From: JANNWF01 sp052390415 | GTDB taxonomy: Bacteria > Pseudomonadota > Gammaproteobacteria > Xanthomonadales > Xanthomonadaceae | Direction: 5' to 3' | Assembly: GCA_052390415.1 (NCBI GenBank) | Contig: JBQTGY010000041.1 | Span: 1-64,000 of the forward strand | DNA length: 64,000 nt | Part shown: in pieces, positions 33,664 through 43,105 of the stretch | Layout of the letters: each line of letters begins with the position of its first letter | Numbering within the stretch: the first letter of the stretch is position 1 | Program-made: the position numbers and the translations under genes | Notes under the pieces: model-generated | Seen by the model: the letters and a program-made list of their open reading frames with translations, nothing else | Told to the model about the DNA's origin: nothing | Databases searched by the model: none

Positions 33664-33918
33664 GTGGGTGTCATATCGAAGTTTTTTCGCGAGTTGTTTT
33701 CATCTGCGTCGCCCGATGAGCTGATGCCTTCCATCGATTCTGTGCCGAACTATCCGCCGGGCCCACACCAGTTCGAAACTGTCGAGTCCTGGCCGCAGCG
33801 GCCTTCCAGCGCGCAGTCCTGCCCCGAGTGCACTGGCTCTGGCTTCGGCTTTCGCAACTCGATTGTGTGTAGCAATTGTTGTGCGCTGGGTTGGCTCTCC
33901 TGCGATGCGGCAGGCTGA
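33664..33918 (+). CDS. DnaJ-type zinc-finger miniprotein
   Basis: A possible 84-residue protein starting with GTG immediately after the stop of the YtcJ-like gene (TAG-GTG). A short amphipathic N-terminus (ISKFFRELFSSASPDE) leads to a C-terminal CPECTGSGFGFR and CSNCCALGW, a CxxCxGxG/CxxC pair like half of the DnaJ cysteine-rich domain. That pattern is unlikely by chance and supports a real gene. An ATG at 33724 would give a shorter form. Function unknown. Confidence 0.55.
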   Translation: MGVISKFFRELFSSASPDELMPSIDSVPNYPPGPHQFETVESWPQRPSSAQSCPECTGSGFGFRNSIVCSNCCALGWLSCDAAG

Positions 33919-34138
33919 GGACCAAGCCCGTAGGGCGTAATAATCGAAGGGCATTGCGCCGCATGGTGAGCCTGCTCTTCGGAGGGTCGCGCTCCCGCGC
34001 GGCTGCTTTGGCGATATCAATGCCGTTGATTTCTTTTTGCGCTCACAAAAACACTACAAAAACAAGTGCTTGGTGCGCGCAAAAGTGTGAAAGACTGCGC
34101 CACTTTTTACGAAGTCGCCAGTCTCCATGGAAGGTCAG

Positions 34139-36187
34139 ATGCATCGAATTTGCCGTTGGTTGTTGCCCGCGTGTCTGTCGCTTGGATGGTTTTCCGATGT
34201 CTCAGCCGGCCGTGTGCCGACAGCCAACACCACCTGCCACACCCTGATCGCCACTGCCGAACACCAACTCAAACACGCTTCCAGCAAGCTCCAGCAAACA
34301 GCAGCCGAGCACCTGTTGACCGTGGCCGATGCGGCCTGTGGCACGGCGGTCACGCCTGCGGCCAAATCCGTCGCAACCGCAGCGCCAACAGCCAACGCCT
34401 GCAAGCTGCCGAGCACCCGCAAACACATCACTGGCGCGGTGTACTGCACGTCAGGCGCTGGCGGCTTCAGCGGTCGGGTGACCGCGGTCGGTTCGGGCAC
34501 TGGTCTGGCGGATGGCCTGATCGGCGTCTACAACAGCAGCGGCGTGTTGCAGAAGTTCGTATTTACCGATGGCAGCGGCAACTACGTGGTGACTGGCTTG
34601 TTGCCCGGCTCGTATTACACCGCTACCTCAACCGGATCGACTCCGGAATTTCTTGCCGAAGGTTTTGCCGATGTGGCGTGCCCGAGCGGATTCGGTGCGG
34701 CCGGCACGGGGCTGGGTTCTTGCAGTCCAGCCAATCTGACGCCTATCGTGGTCAGCGCCGGCAACATCCGCCCCAATATCAACTTTGTTCTGGCCAACAA
34801 CACGGGCTTCATCGGTCGGGTCAGCAGCGGCGGGTTGGGATTGGCTGGCGGGTTGGTCGGCGTCTACAACAGCAATGGTGTGCTACAGAAATTTTTGACT
34901 ACTGACAGTAGCGGGAACTACCGGGCCACGGGATTGCTGCCGGGAACGTACTACGCCACCACCAGCCTGGGTTCGTTCAACGCCTATTTGGCGGAAGGTC
35001 ACGGGGATGTGCCGTGTCCGAGTGGATTTGCGCCGGTCGCCAACGGACTGGGCAGTTGCAGTCCGGCCAACTTGACGCCCATCGTGGTGTCGGCGGGAGC
35101 GGTGATTCCCAATATCAACTTTGTGTTGAGCGATAGCACCGGCTTCACGGGTCGAGTGAGCAGCGGTGGACTGGGCTTGGACTCGGGTCTGGTCGGTGTG
35201 TACAACGCCAACGGCGTATTGCAGAAATTCGTGTTCACCGACGCCTCCGGCAACTACCGGGCGACCGGTTTGATCGCTGGCAATTATTTCGCGGTGACGT
35301 CACCCGGCTCATTCATCGAGTTTTTGGCCGAAGCGCATTCCGACCTGCCATGCCCAAGTGGTTTTGCCGCCACCAGTGCAGGACTAGGGTCGTGCAGCCC
35401 AGCCAACGTCACCCCGATCACGGTGGCGGCGGGCACCATCGTCAGCAACATCGACTTCGTGTTGAGCAACAGCACCGGTTTCAGCGGGCGGGTCAGCGGC
35501 GGTGGCAACGGACTGTCCGGCTTGTTGGGTATCTACAACGCCAATGGCGTGCTGCAGAAGTTTGTATTCAGTGATGAATTGGGCGATTACCGCGCCACCG
35601 GCCTGTTGCCAGGCTCGTACTACGCGGTGACCACGCCCGGCTCTTTCATCGACTTTCTTGCCGAAGGCAACTCTGACGTGCCATGCCCAAGCGGCTTCGC
35701 AGCGACCAGCATGGGATTGGGATCGTGCAGTCCCGCCATTCTCTCCGCCATCACGGTCAGCGCGGGAAACGTCACCGCCAATATCAACTTCAGCTTGAGC
35801 AACAGCACCGGCTTCAGCGGCCGCGTGACTGATGCTGCCAATGGCACAGGCTTGTCGGGCTTGATCGGCATCTACAACAGTAGTGGGGCCTTGCAGAAAT
35901 TCGTGTTCAGCGATGGCAACGGCGACTACCGCGCCAGCGGTTTGCTGCCCGGCAATCACTACGCGGTCACGACCCAAGGGGCCTTCCTCGACTATTTGCC
36001 CGAAGCATTTCGTGATCGGCCTTGCCCCAGTGAATTCGCCGCGACCGCAGATGGATTGGGATTATGCAGCCCCGCCAACAGCACTCCGATCAGCGTGGCC
36101 AGTGGCCAGATCACCAATGCCATCAATTTCACCTTGTGCCGGCTGAGCGACAGCGTGCAGGTGTTCAAGAGTGGATTTGAGCCCTGA
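34139..36187 (+). CDS. Secreted protein with five ~110-residue carboxypeptidase-regulatory-like repeats and GFE tail
   Basis: A 682-residue exported protein. The ATG at 34139 follows GGAAGG and begins a signal peptide (MHRICRWLLPACLSLGWFSD, cleavage near VSAG); an ATG at 34127 adds four residues. After a helical Cys-containing segment (~25-105) come five tandem repeats of about 110 residues from ~109. Each has GFSGRV, GVYNSNGVLQKFVFTD, GNYRATGLLPGSYYAVT, DVPCPSGFAAT, GLGSCSPAN and TPIxVSAG. Each is a Cna-B/carboxypeptidase-regulatory-like beta-sandwich with two cysteines, likely one disulphide. The chain ends in QVFKSGFEP, resembling the FxxGFE tail of many Lysobacterales secreted proteins. 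Probably a surface or extracellular structural protein. Confidence 0.88.
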   Translation: MHRICRWLLPACLSLGWFSDVSAGRVPTANTTCHTLIATAEHQLKHASSKLQQTAAEHLLTVADAACGTAVTPAAKSVATAAPTANACKLPSTRKHITGAVYCTSGAGGFSGRVTAVGSGTGLADGLIGVYNSSGVLQKFVFTDGSGNYVVTGLLPGSYYTATSTGSTPEFLAEGFADVACPSGFGAAGTGLGSCSPANLTPIVVSAGNIRPNINFVLANNTGFIGRVSSGGLGLAGGLVGVYNSNGVLQKFLTTDSSGNYRATGLLPGTYYATTSLGSFNAYLAEGHGDVPCPSGFAPVANGLGSCSPANLTPIVVSAGAVIPNINFVLSDSTGFTGRVSSGGLGLDSGLVGVYNANGVLQKFVFTDASGNYRATGLIAGNYFAVTSPGSFIEFLAEAHSDLPCPSGFAATSAGLGSCSPANVTPITVAAGTIVSNIDFVLSNSTGFSGRVSGGGNGLSGLLGIYNANGVLQKFVFSDELGDYRATGLLPGSYYAVTTPGSFIDFLAEGNSDVPCPSGFAATSMGLGSCSPAILSAITVSAGNVTANINFSLSNSTGFSGRVTDAANGTGLSGLIGIYNSSGALQKFVFSDGNGDYRASGLLPGNHYAVTTQGAFLDYLPEAFRDRPCPSEFAATADGLGLCSPANSTPISVASGQITNAINFTLCRLSDSVQVFKSGFEP

Positions 36188-36309
36188 CCGGAACGGCATC
36201 GGCGAGGGGGCCGTAATCGCCGCGACTGTTCGCTCGCTGCGCCCACCGTCGCGGGAGTGACGGATGTACGGGGCGAAGCCGATGCACGCGACGACCTGTC
36301 GCGCCATCT

Positions 36310-37572
36310 TCAGGCAAGCAGATGCCGCACTTGTCCCTCGCCCTCGATCACCCATTTGCGCGTGGTGAGCGAAGTCAGGCCCATGGGTCCATAGGCGTGC
36401 AGCTTGCTGGTCGAGATGCCGATCTCTGCACCCATACCCAGTTCGCCACCATCGTTGAAGCGACTGGATGCATTGACGACGACGGCGGAAGCATCCACTT
36501 CGTTGACGAAGCGGGCGCAAGCATCCACATCGGCACTACAGATCACTTCGGTGTGATTGGAGCCGTAGCGACGGATATGCGCCATCGCGTGGTCGAGGTC
36601 ATCCACCACGCGAATCGCAAGAACGGGCGCCAGAAATTCATAGCCCCAATCTTCGTCGGCAGCTTCTGCGATCGCGGGAATGATCGCGCGCGAAGTGCTG
36701 CAGCCACGCAATTCCACTCCGCGCTCGATCAGCACCGCGGCGGCCGCAGGCAGCCACGTTGTCGCGATGTCGCGATGTACCAGCAAACACTCCAGCGCGT
36801 TGCAGACGCCGGGCCGCGAGACCTTGCCGTCGATCAACAAACGCTGCGCCATGGCCGGGTCCGCCGAGCGATCAACAAACAAGTGGCAGACGCCCTTGTA
36901 GTGACGAATCACCGGAATGCGGCTGTTGGCGACGACGTGGCGGATCAAGGCCTCACCACCGCGTGGGATGACGAGGTCGATGAGGTCATCGCGGGTCAGT
37001 AGTTCGGCCAGTTGGCTGCGGTCGGGATCGTCCAGCACCTGCACGCAGTCCGCGCTGATGGCGCATTCGTGTAGCGCCTGCTTGAGCACACCAGCGATAG
37101 CCAGGTTGCTATGCCGCGCTTCGCGGCCGCCACGCAGAACGCAGGCATTTCCAGCCTTGAAACACAGCGCAGCGGCCTCGGCAGTCACGTTGGGACGCGA
37201 CTCGTAGATCATTGCCACCACGCCCAGCGGTGCGGGCTTCTGGCGCCGGCGCAGGCCATTGGCATGGATGGAGGGAGCAGCGGAATCGGCAAGCGGGTCG
37301 GGCAGGGCAGCGACGGTTGCCAGCGCCTCGGCGAGCGCGTCGAGGCGCGTGGCATCCAATCGCAGACGGTCCAACAGGGCGGGCGAGAGTCCCGCCTCGA
37401 TGCCCGCCGCAAGGTCACGCGAGTTGGCCTCCATTACCGCGCCGGCATTGCTGCGCAAGCCCGTGGCCATTGCCATCACAGCATCATTGCGTTCGGCGGC
37501 GCTTAGGGCGATCAGTTGCGGCAGACTGGCCCGCGCGGCGCGCAAGGCGGTCAGCAAGGCGGATTCACTCAT
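36310..37572 (-). CDS. proA: Glutamate-5-semialdehyde dehydrogenase
   Basis: A 420-residue NADPH-dependent enzyme reducing glutamyl-5-phosphate, the second step of proline synthesis. The catalytic Cys is in the family motif KVSRPGVCNALECLLVH; other blocks are IYESRPNVTAEAAALCFKAG and VNASSRFNDGGELGMGAEIG. The start is ATG at 37572, overlapping the proB stop by 4 bases (ATGA), so the order is proB-proA. About 120 gene-free bases follow its stop. Confidence 0.96.
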   Translation of the reverse strand: MSESALLTALRAARASLPQLIALSAAERNDAVMAMATGLRSNAGAVMEANSRDLAAGIEAGLSPALLDRLRLDATRLDALAEALATVAALPDPLADSAAPSIHANGLRRRQKPAPLGVVAMIYESRPNVTAEAAALCFKAGNACVLRGGREARHSNLAIAGVLKQALHECAISADCVQVLDDPDRSQLAELLTRDDLIDLVIPRGGEALIRHVVANSRIPVIRHYKGVCHLFVDRSADPAMAQRLLIDGKVSRPGVCNALECLLVHRDIATTWLPAAAAVLIERGVELRGCSTSRAIIPAIAEAADEDWGYEFLAPVLAIRVVDDLDHAMAHIRRYGSNHTEVICSADVDACARFVNEVDASAVVVNASSRFNDGGELGMGAEIGISTSKLHAYGPMGLTSLTTRKWVIEGEGQVRHLLA

Positions 37573-38690
37573 AGCAGCACGAGATCGTCCCGATGTACCA
37601 CCGATTCGGACGGGCACTCACCCAGTAGTTCAACGATTTCGCGACTGTGGCGGCCACGAATGCGTGCCAACTCGGTCGCCCGGTATTGAACAATGCCCTT
37701 GGCGACAGGACGCCCTTCGCAGTGGATTTCGACCGCATCGCCCACTTCGAATTGGCCTTCACTATTGACGATGCCGCGCGGCAACAGCGAGGCGCCCGCG
37801 CCCGACAACGCGGTGCTGGCACCCGCGTCAATGTGCAACACGCCTGCGGTCGGCAAGGCATGCAACATCCAGTGTTTGCGTGCGGCGCGTCGCTGCTGCG
37901 CAGGTAGCACGTAGGTGCCGGGATTGCGTGCCTGCAACAGGTCACTCAAGGACGCATCACCGCGGCCGTCCAGAATCACGGTGCCGATGCCCGCCTCGGC
38001 AGCACGGCGCGCGGCGGTTAGTTTGGTACGCATGCCACCGGTGCCGACCGAGCTGCCCGCATCGCCAGCCAGCGACATCACGGTTTCATCAATCGCTTCG
38101 ATGCGGCGCAGGCGATGCGCGTCGGGATGCAGCCGCGGATCGCGGTCATACAGGCCGTCGACATCGGTACACAAAAACAGCAGATCAGCCTCGACTAACA
38201 CGGCCACATGTGCAGCCAAGGTGTCGTTGTCGCCGAAGCGCAACTCATCCACCGCGACCGAGTCGTTTTCATTGATGATCGGCAGCACATCGACGCTGCG
38301 CAGCCCACGCAGTGTATTGCGCGCATTCAAGAAGCGCCGGCGATCGGCAACATCGTCCTGGGTCAGCAGTAACTGGGCCACCGGAAAATCAAAAAAACGC
38401 GCCCAGAAGCGCATCAGCTCGGCTTGACCCAACGCTGCCAAGGCTTGCCGACCGCCGATGCCCTCAGGCGCGGTTTGCCCGCGCGCGCGCAAGGCCGCGC
38501 GTCCGGCGGCCACCGCACCACTGGAAACCACGATCACTTCGCGCTTGCTGCCACGCGCGCGTTCGATGAAGCGGGCGATATCGAGCAAATGACGAGTGGA
38601 CAGCGATTCGCCGCCAGGTGCGATCAAACTGCTGCCGATTTTCAGCACCGCGCGGCGCCAGACCGGAATCTCGGTGGTCACGGAGGTCAC
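37569..38690 (-). CDS. proB: Glutamate 5-kinase
   Basis: A 373-residue kinase catalysing the first, feedback-inhibited step of proline synthesis. The amino-acid kinase domain (~1-260) has VLKIGSSLIAPGG, VIVVSSGAVAAGR, IINENDSVAVDELRFGDNDTL (partial family signature) and SSVGTGGMRTKLTAA. A C-terminal PUA domain (~275-370) contains GASLLPRGIVNSEGQFEVGD. The start is uncertain: no ATG is available in frame; GTG at 38690 is chosen, with TTG at 38696 and GTG at 38681 as alternatives. Confidence 0.94.
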   Translation of the reverse strand: MTSVTTEIPVWRRAVLKIGSSLIAPGGESLSTRHLLDIARFIERARGSKREVIVVSSGAVAAGRAALRARGQTAPEGIGGRQALAALGQAELMRFWARFFDFPVAQLLLTQDDVADRRRFLNARNTLRGLRSVDVLPIINENDSVAVDELRFGDNDTLAAHVAVLVEADLLFLCTDVDGLYDRDPRLHPDAHRLRRIEAIDETVMSLAGDAGSSVGTGGMRTKLTAARRAAEAGIGTVILDGRGDASLSDLLQARNPGTYVLPAQQRRAARKHWMLHALPTAGVLHIDAGASTALSGAGASLLPRGIVNSEGQFEVGDAVEIHCEGRPVAKGIVQYRATELARIRGRHSREIVELLGECPSESVVHRDDLVLL

Positions 38691-38769
38691 ATGCAAAGGT
38701 TGGGACTTGCACTGTGCCGCGCGACGGAATCGGGTGCAATGGTTGGCGCAAGGCCGGCTGAGGTTTGCT

Positions 38770-39126
38770 TCAGCGCCGCAACAGCAGCAGTACCTCTTCC
38801 AACTCCTGCCGTACCTGCCGAATGATCTGCAGGCTCAGTGTGGCCTCCACTTTTCCCGGCTCACCTTCCAGTCGCTGCCGCGCGCCGGTGATGGTGAAGC
38901 CCTGCTCGTACAACAACGAGCGAATCTGCCGGATGGTGAGCACGTCGTGGCGTTGGTAATAGCGCCGATTGCCACGCCGTTTGACCGGCTTGAGGCTGGG
39001 GAACTCGGTTTCCCAATAGCGCAGCACGTGCGGTTTGACCTCGCACAGCTCGCTGACCTCACCGATGGTGAAGTAGCGTTTGGCCGGGATTGCCGGGAGT
39101 TCGGAATTACTTCCCGGGTCCAGCAT
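38770..39126 (-). CDS. MerR-family transcriptional regulator
   Basis: A 118-residue MerR-type regulator with an N-terminal winged helix (KRYFTIGEVSELCEVKPHVL, then RYWETEFPSLKPVKRRGNRRYY) and a short coiled coil, with no cysteine effector site. It is the conserved small MerR-like gene found downstream of ihfA in gammaproteobacteria of this group. Its start overlaps the ihfA stop region by 20 bases. Target and ligand unknown. Confidence 0.9.
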   Translation of the reverse strand: MLDPGSNSELPAIPAKRYFTIGEVSELCEVKPHVLRYWETEFPSLKPVKRRGNRRYYQRHDVLTIRQIRSLLYEQGFTITGARQRLEGEPGKVEATLSLQIIRQVRQELEEVLLLLRR

Positions 39127-39406
39127 AGGCCTCCACCCGCTCTTTCAACTTCTGCCCGGGGCGAAAGGTCACTACCGTGCGCGCGGAAATGGGAATCTCT
39201 TTACCGGTCTTGGGATTTCGTCCCGGACGCTGATTCTTGCGGCGCAGATCGAAATTCCCGAAGCCCGAGAGCTTGACCTGCTGGCCGCGCTCAAGCGCGC
39301 CACGCAAGGTGTCGAAAAACGCATCGACGAATTCCTTCGCCTCGCGCTTGTTGAGGCCTACGTCCTCAAATAGCTGTTCGGCCATTTCGGCCTTTGTCAT
39401 TGCCAT
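39107..39406 (-). CDS. ihfA: Integration host factor alpha subunit
   Basis: A 99-residue DNA-bending protein. The N-terminus MAMTKAEMAEQLFEDVGLNK and the beta-arm region SGFGNFDLRRKNQRPGRNPK, with the intercalating Pro, are typical of IHF-alpha. GGGGGA precedes the ATG at 39406. It lies 88 bases downstream of pheT in the classic pheST-ihfA order and overlaps the MerR gene. Confidence 0.96.
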   Translation of the reverse strand: MAMTKAEMAEQLFEDVGLNKREAKEFVDAFFDTLRGALERGQQVKLSGFGNFDLRRKNQRPGRNPKTGKEIPISARTVVTFRPGQKLKERVEAYAGPGK

Positions 39407-39494
39407 CCAATCCCCCTGCATCGGCCGCTTTGCGGCACTTACCAACGTTGTCCAACCGCGCCACATCCCTGCCTGACTGCGCAACGTGTCTTAA

Positions 39495-41873
39495 CTAACT
39501 GCGCAATCTCGCACCACATTCGCGGGACAGCGCTTCGAGTGCTGCGGCCACGGACACGTCGGCGTCTTCGTCAGTAAGGGTGCGCGATACGTCCTGTAAA
39601 ATCAAGCCTATAGCGAGGCTCTTGCAAGCAGATTCCAAGCCAGGCCCGACGTAACGATCAAACACCACAAGTTGTTGCAATCGGCTGCCCAAGGCGTTGC
39701 GCAAACACACTTCAAGCTGCGACCACGGGGTGTTCTCGGCCACCACCAGCGCCAGATCACGACGCACCGACGGGAACCGCGAGAGTTCACTGGCCTTGGC
39801 AATTGCACGTGCCGAGAGCGGTTCCAGATCGAGTTCGAACGCAACCACGTCGCGGTCGATGTCCAGCGCTTTCAACAAACGCGGGTGAAGATGACCCACC
39901 CAGCCGATGGACTCACCCGCCAACTGCACGATTGCCGAGCGGCCCGGATGCAGCCAATCCAGTTCAGCGGCAGAAACAAAGCTGAGGTCATCGACGCCGG
40001 CCAAACCGCGAAGCGACTGCAAGTCGCCCTTCAGATCAAAGAAATCCACATCGCGACGACCGGCCGACCATTGCTCGCACTGGGCGTTGCCGGTGGCGAC
40101 TGCGGCAATCCGCGCGGTCTCGATGGGCGCGCCGGAGGCAGCACCGAAGACTCGCCCCAACTCGAATAGCCGCACACGTGACTGCTGGCGAGCAAGATTG
40201 CGCCGCAGCGCTTCGACCAGGCCCGGAGCCAGCGCCGTGCGCATCACGCCCAGCTCATTTGACAATGGATTGGCCAACACCACCGCGTGTGCGTCGAGCT
40301 TCCAAGCGGCCAACACGCGCTGATCGAGAAAGGCAAAGTTGATCGCTTCAAAAAAACCGCGCGCCGTCAGCTGCTGGCGATGCAAGCCGGCGTCGATGTG
40401 CTGCTCGGGAATCGCCGGCAACCGGATCTCACCGGTGGGCGCAGTAAGCGGAATCTTGTCGTAGCCATGAATGCGCGCGACCTCTTCGATGAGGTCCTCT
40501 TCAATCGCGATGTCAAAGCGGCTGCTCGGGGGCGTCACCAGCCAACCCTCGGCATTGTCCGACACGCCCATGCCCAGCGCGGTCAGGATGCGGCTGACCT
40601 CGCCATCACCCACCTGCACTCCAAGCACGCGGGCCAAGCGCTGACGGCGCAGGGCAACGGGCTTCGGCGCGATGATGCCTTGTCCAGCATTGGCGGTGGT
40701 TGTGGGGCCGGGCCGGCCACCCGCCAATTCGACAATCAGCTGCGTCGCACGCTCGATGGCGATGGCAGGCAACGCCGGATCGACGCCACGTTCGAAGCGG
40801 TGCGCTGCATCGGTATGCATACCCAGCTTGCGCGCGCGACCAATCACCGCGTCGGGCGCGAAATGCGCCGCTTCCAGAAACACACGCTGAGTGGTGCTGG
40901 TAACGCGTGTATCCAGCCCGCCCATCACACCCGCCAATGCGACCGCGCGATCAGCATCCGTGATCACCAGGAACTCGCCGTCCAACGTCACTTCGCGACT
41001 GTCCAGCAAGGTCAGGGTTTCGCCGGGTTGCGCTCGACGCACACCGATGGGCCCGATCAGCAAATCGGCGTCAAAGGCATGCATGGGTTGGCCCAACTCA
41101 AGCATCACGTATTGAGTGATGTCGACCAACAAGCTGATGGGTCGCACACCACTACGACGCAGGCGCTCGCTCAGCCACAGCGGCGTAGGAGCCGTGGCGT
41201 TGACGCCTTCGACCACCCGGCCCACATACAGAGGGCAATCGCTGGTTGCGGCCAAGTTGATGGCAATGCCGCTGCTGACCTGCGTCGCCGCAGCGGCAAT
41301 CGCCAATGGCTTCACCGTACTACCCAGCGCCGCCGCCACGTCAAATGCGATGCCGCGCACCGAAAAACAATCCGCGCGATTGGGTGTCAGCTTCAGTTCG
41401 AATCGCGCATCCGGCAACGCCAGCATTTCACCCACAGGTGAACCGACACGCGCGTCAGTCGGCAACTCGAACAAGCCGCTGGCATCGGCATCGATGCCCA
41501 GTTCCTTGGCCGAACACAGCATGCCGCTGGACGCCACACCGCGCAGCTTCGCCGCACCAATCTGCAGGCCGCCGGGTAGGCTGGCGCCGATCATCGCCAA
41601 GGGCGCTTTCAGCCCGACCCGAGCATTCGGTGCACCACAGACGATTTGCAGCGACTCGCCATTGCCGATGTCGACTTGGCACACCTGCAAACGGTCGGCT
41701 TCGGGATGGCGAACGGCCGCGATGATTTCGCCGACCACCACGCCGCCAAGTTGCGCGCCAATCACCTCGAGCGCTTCAACCTCCAGGCCTATCGCAGTCA
41801 AGGCAGCAGCGAGTTCATCGCGACTGGCTGTCACTTCAACGTGTTCGCGCAGCCAGGATTCGGGGAATTTCAT
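39495..41873 (-). CDS. pheT: Phenylalanyl-tRNA synthetase beta subunit
   Basis: A 792-residue subunit of the (alpha-beta)2 enzyme. Domains in order: tRNA-binding EMAP-like domain (~40-150, VVVGEIIAAVRHPEADRLQV), B3/B4 editing domain (~210-380), B5 (~405-470), the inactive catalytic-like core and a C-terminal ferredoxin-like anticodon-binding domain (~700-790, LSRFPSVRRDLALVVAE). Length is normal (795 in E. coli). It follows pheS, here separated by a 159-bp repeat-bearing spacer rather than the few bases usual in enterobacteria. Confidence 0.97.
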   Translation of the reverse strand: MKFPESWLREHVEVTASRDELAAALTAIGLEVEALEVIGAQLGGVVVGEIIAAVRHPEADRLQVCQVDIGNGESLQIVCGAPNARVGLKAPLAMIGASLPGGLQIGAAKLRGVASSGMLCSAKELGIDADASGLFELPTDARVGSPVGEMLALPDARFELKLTPNRADCFSVRGIAFDVAAALGSTVKPLAIAAAATQVSSGIAINLAATSDCPLYVGRVVEGVNATAPTPLWLSERLRRSGVRPISLLVDITQYVMLELGQPMHAFDADLLIGPIGVRRAQPGETLTLLDSREVTLDGEFLVITDADRAVALAGVMGGLDTRVTSTTQRVFLEAAHFAPDAVIGRARKLGMHTDAAHRFERGVDPALPAIAIERATQLIVELAGGRPGPTTTANAGQGIIAPKPVALRRQRLARVLGVQVGDGEVSRILTALGMGVSDNAEGWLVTPPSSRFDIAIEEDLIEEVARIHGYDKIPLTAPTGEIRLPAIPEQHIDAGLHRQQLTARGFFEAINFAFLDQRVLAAWKLDAHAVVLANPLSNELGVMRTALAPGLVEALRRNLARQQSRVRLFELGRVFGAASGAPIETARIAAVATGNAQCEQWSAGRRDVDFFDLKGDLQSLRGLAGVDDLSFVSAAELDWLHPGRSAIVQLAGESIGWVGHLHPRLLKALDIDRDVVAFELDLEPLSARAIAKASELSRFPSVRRDLALVVAENTPWSQLEVCLRNALGSRLQQLVVFDRYVGPGLESACKSLAIGLILQDVSRTLTDEDADVSVAAALEALSRECGARLRS

Positions 41874-41921
41874 TTATCGAAGCTCAGGGCTAGATTGGAA
41901 TTTCGGGTTCGGGACTCGGGA

Positions 41922-42010
41922 CAGCAGCCGAGCAAGCTCGGCGCTACAAAAGCGTGTGGCGATAGAACTTCTACCGGCGTTGGTAGAGCGGAGCGCGCTC
42001 CGCTGCTCTC
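41922..42010. repeat. Dispersed palindromic repeat in pheS-pheT spacer
   Basis: CAGCAGCCGAGCAAGCTCGG followed by CGCTACAAAAGC, and about 45 bases later GGTAGAGCGGAGCGCGCTCC followed by GCTGCTCTC. It shares both arms with the copies near 30.5 and 60.4 kb. Inserted between pheS and pheT, it would put a hairpin inside the co-transcript. Confidence 0.7.
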
Positions 42011-42032
42011 GCCCAGTCCCCAGTCCAGGCTG

Positions 42033-43031
42033 TTAGGCAAACTGCCGCAAAAACCGCAAATCGTTATCGAAAAAACTGCGCAGATCGTTGACGCCGTAAC
42101 GCAGCATGGCGAAGCGCTCGACACCGAGGCCGAAAGCGAAGCCGGTATAGCGCTCCGGATCAATGCCGCAATGCCGCAGCACGTTCGGATGGACCATGCC
42201 GCAGCCAAGCACCTCCAGCCAACCTGGCGTGCTGCCATCACCTCGATCCCACTCGATATCGACTTCGGCAGAGGGTTCGGTGAACGGGAAGTAGCTGGGC
42301 CGAAAACGCATCGTGAAGTCGCGCTCAAAGAACGCATCGACGAACTGCTTCAAGGTGCCTTTCAGATCGGCAAAACTGGATGTCTCGTCCACCAGCAGGC
42401 CTTCCACCTGATGGAACATCGGCGTGTGGGTTTGATCGGAATCGCTGCGGTAGACCTTGCCCGGCGCGCTGATCCGGATCGGCGGCTGGCGGCCTTGCAT
42501 GGCGCGGATCTGCACCGGTGAAGTATGCGTGCGCAGCAGACGACCATCGCCGAAGTAAAAGGTGTCGTGCATGGCCCGCGCCGGATGATGCGGCGGAAAA
42601 TTCAAGGCCTCGAAGTTGTGCCAGTCGTCCTCGATCTCGGGGCCGTCGGCGACCGCATATCCCAAGCTCGCGAATATCGCGGTGATGCGTGCCAACGTGC
42701 GGCTGACCGGATGGATCGCGCCACGATCGGGATCGCGGCCGGGCAGGGTGAAGTCGATGTGCTCGTTGGCGATGCGCGCATCAAAGGCAAGATTTTCCAG
42801 TGTCAGTTTGCGCGACGTCAGCGCCTCGGTCAGCGAATCGCGCAACCGATTGATCTGTTCGCCCTGGGCCTTGCGTTGCTCGGCCGGCAAAGCGCCCAAC
42901 TGCTTGAGCAGAGCGGTGACTTCACCTTGCTTGCCGAGCAAGCGGACACGCAAGGTGTCGAGTGCGTCCAGTGAGGACGCGGCTTGCACATCGGCGAGGG
43001 CGCTTGCAGCGAGGGTGTCGAAGTGTGTCAT
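42033..43031 (-). CDS. pheS: Phenylalanyl-tRNA synthetase alpha subunit
   Basis: A 332-residue catalytic subunit. It has an N-terminal coiled coil (~1-85) and a class II core: motif 1 region NFEALNFPPHHPARAMHDTF, motif 2 SDSDQTHTPMFHQVEGLLVD and motif 3 GFAFGLGVERFAMLRYGVND. ATG at 43031 starts a normal family N-terminus; an ATG at 43052 adds seven residues. A 10-bp hairpin lies ~75 bases upstream, between rplT and pheS. Confidence 0.97.
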   Translation of the reverse strand: MTHFDTLAASALADVQAASSLDALDTLRVRLLGKQGEVTALLKQLGALPAEQRKAQGEQINRLRDSLTEALTSRKLTLENLAFDARIANEHIDFTLPGRDPDRGAIHPVSRTLARITAIFASLGYAVADGPEIEDDWHNFEALNFPPHHPARAMHDTFYFGDGRLLRTHTSPVQIRAMQGRQPPIRISAPGKVYRSDSDQTHTPMFHQVEGLLVDETSSFADLKGTLKQFVDAFFERDFTMRFRPSYFPFTEPSAEVDIEWDRGDGSTPGWLEVLGCGMVHPNVLRHCGIDPERYTGFAFGLGVERFAMLRYGVNDLRSFFDNDLRFLRQFA

Positions 43032-43105
43032 TCGGCAATCCGGTGGAGTCATGATTTGCGGTCATCGCACGGGTCGCGCAAGAAATTCGCTGCCCCCAAA
43101 ACGAC

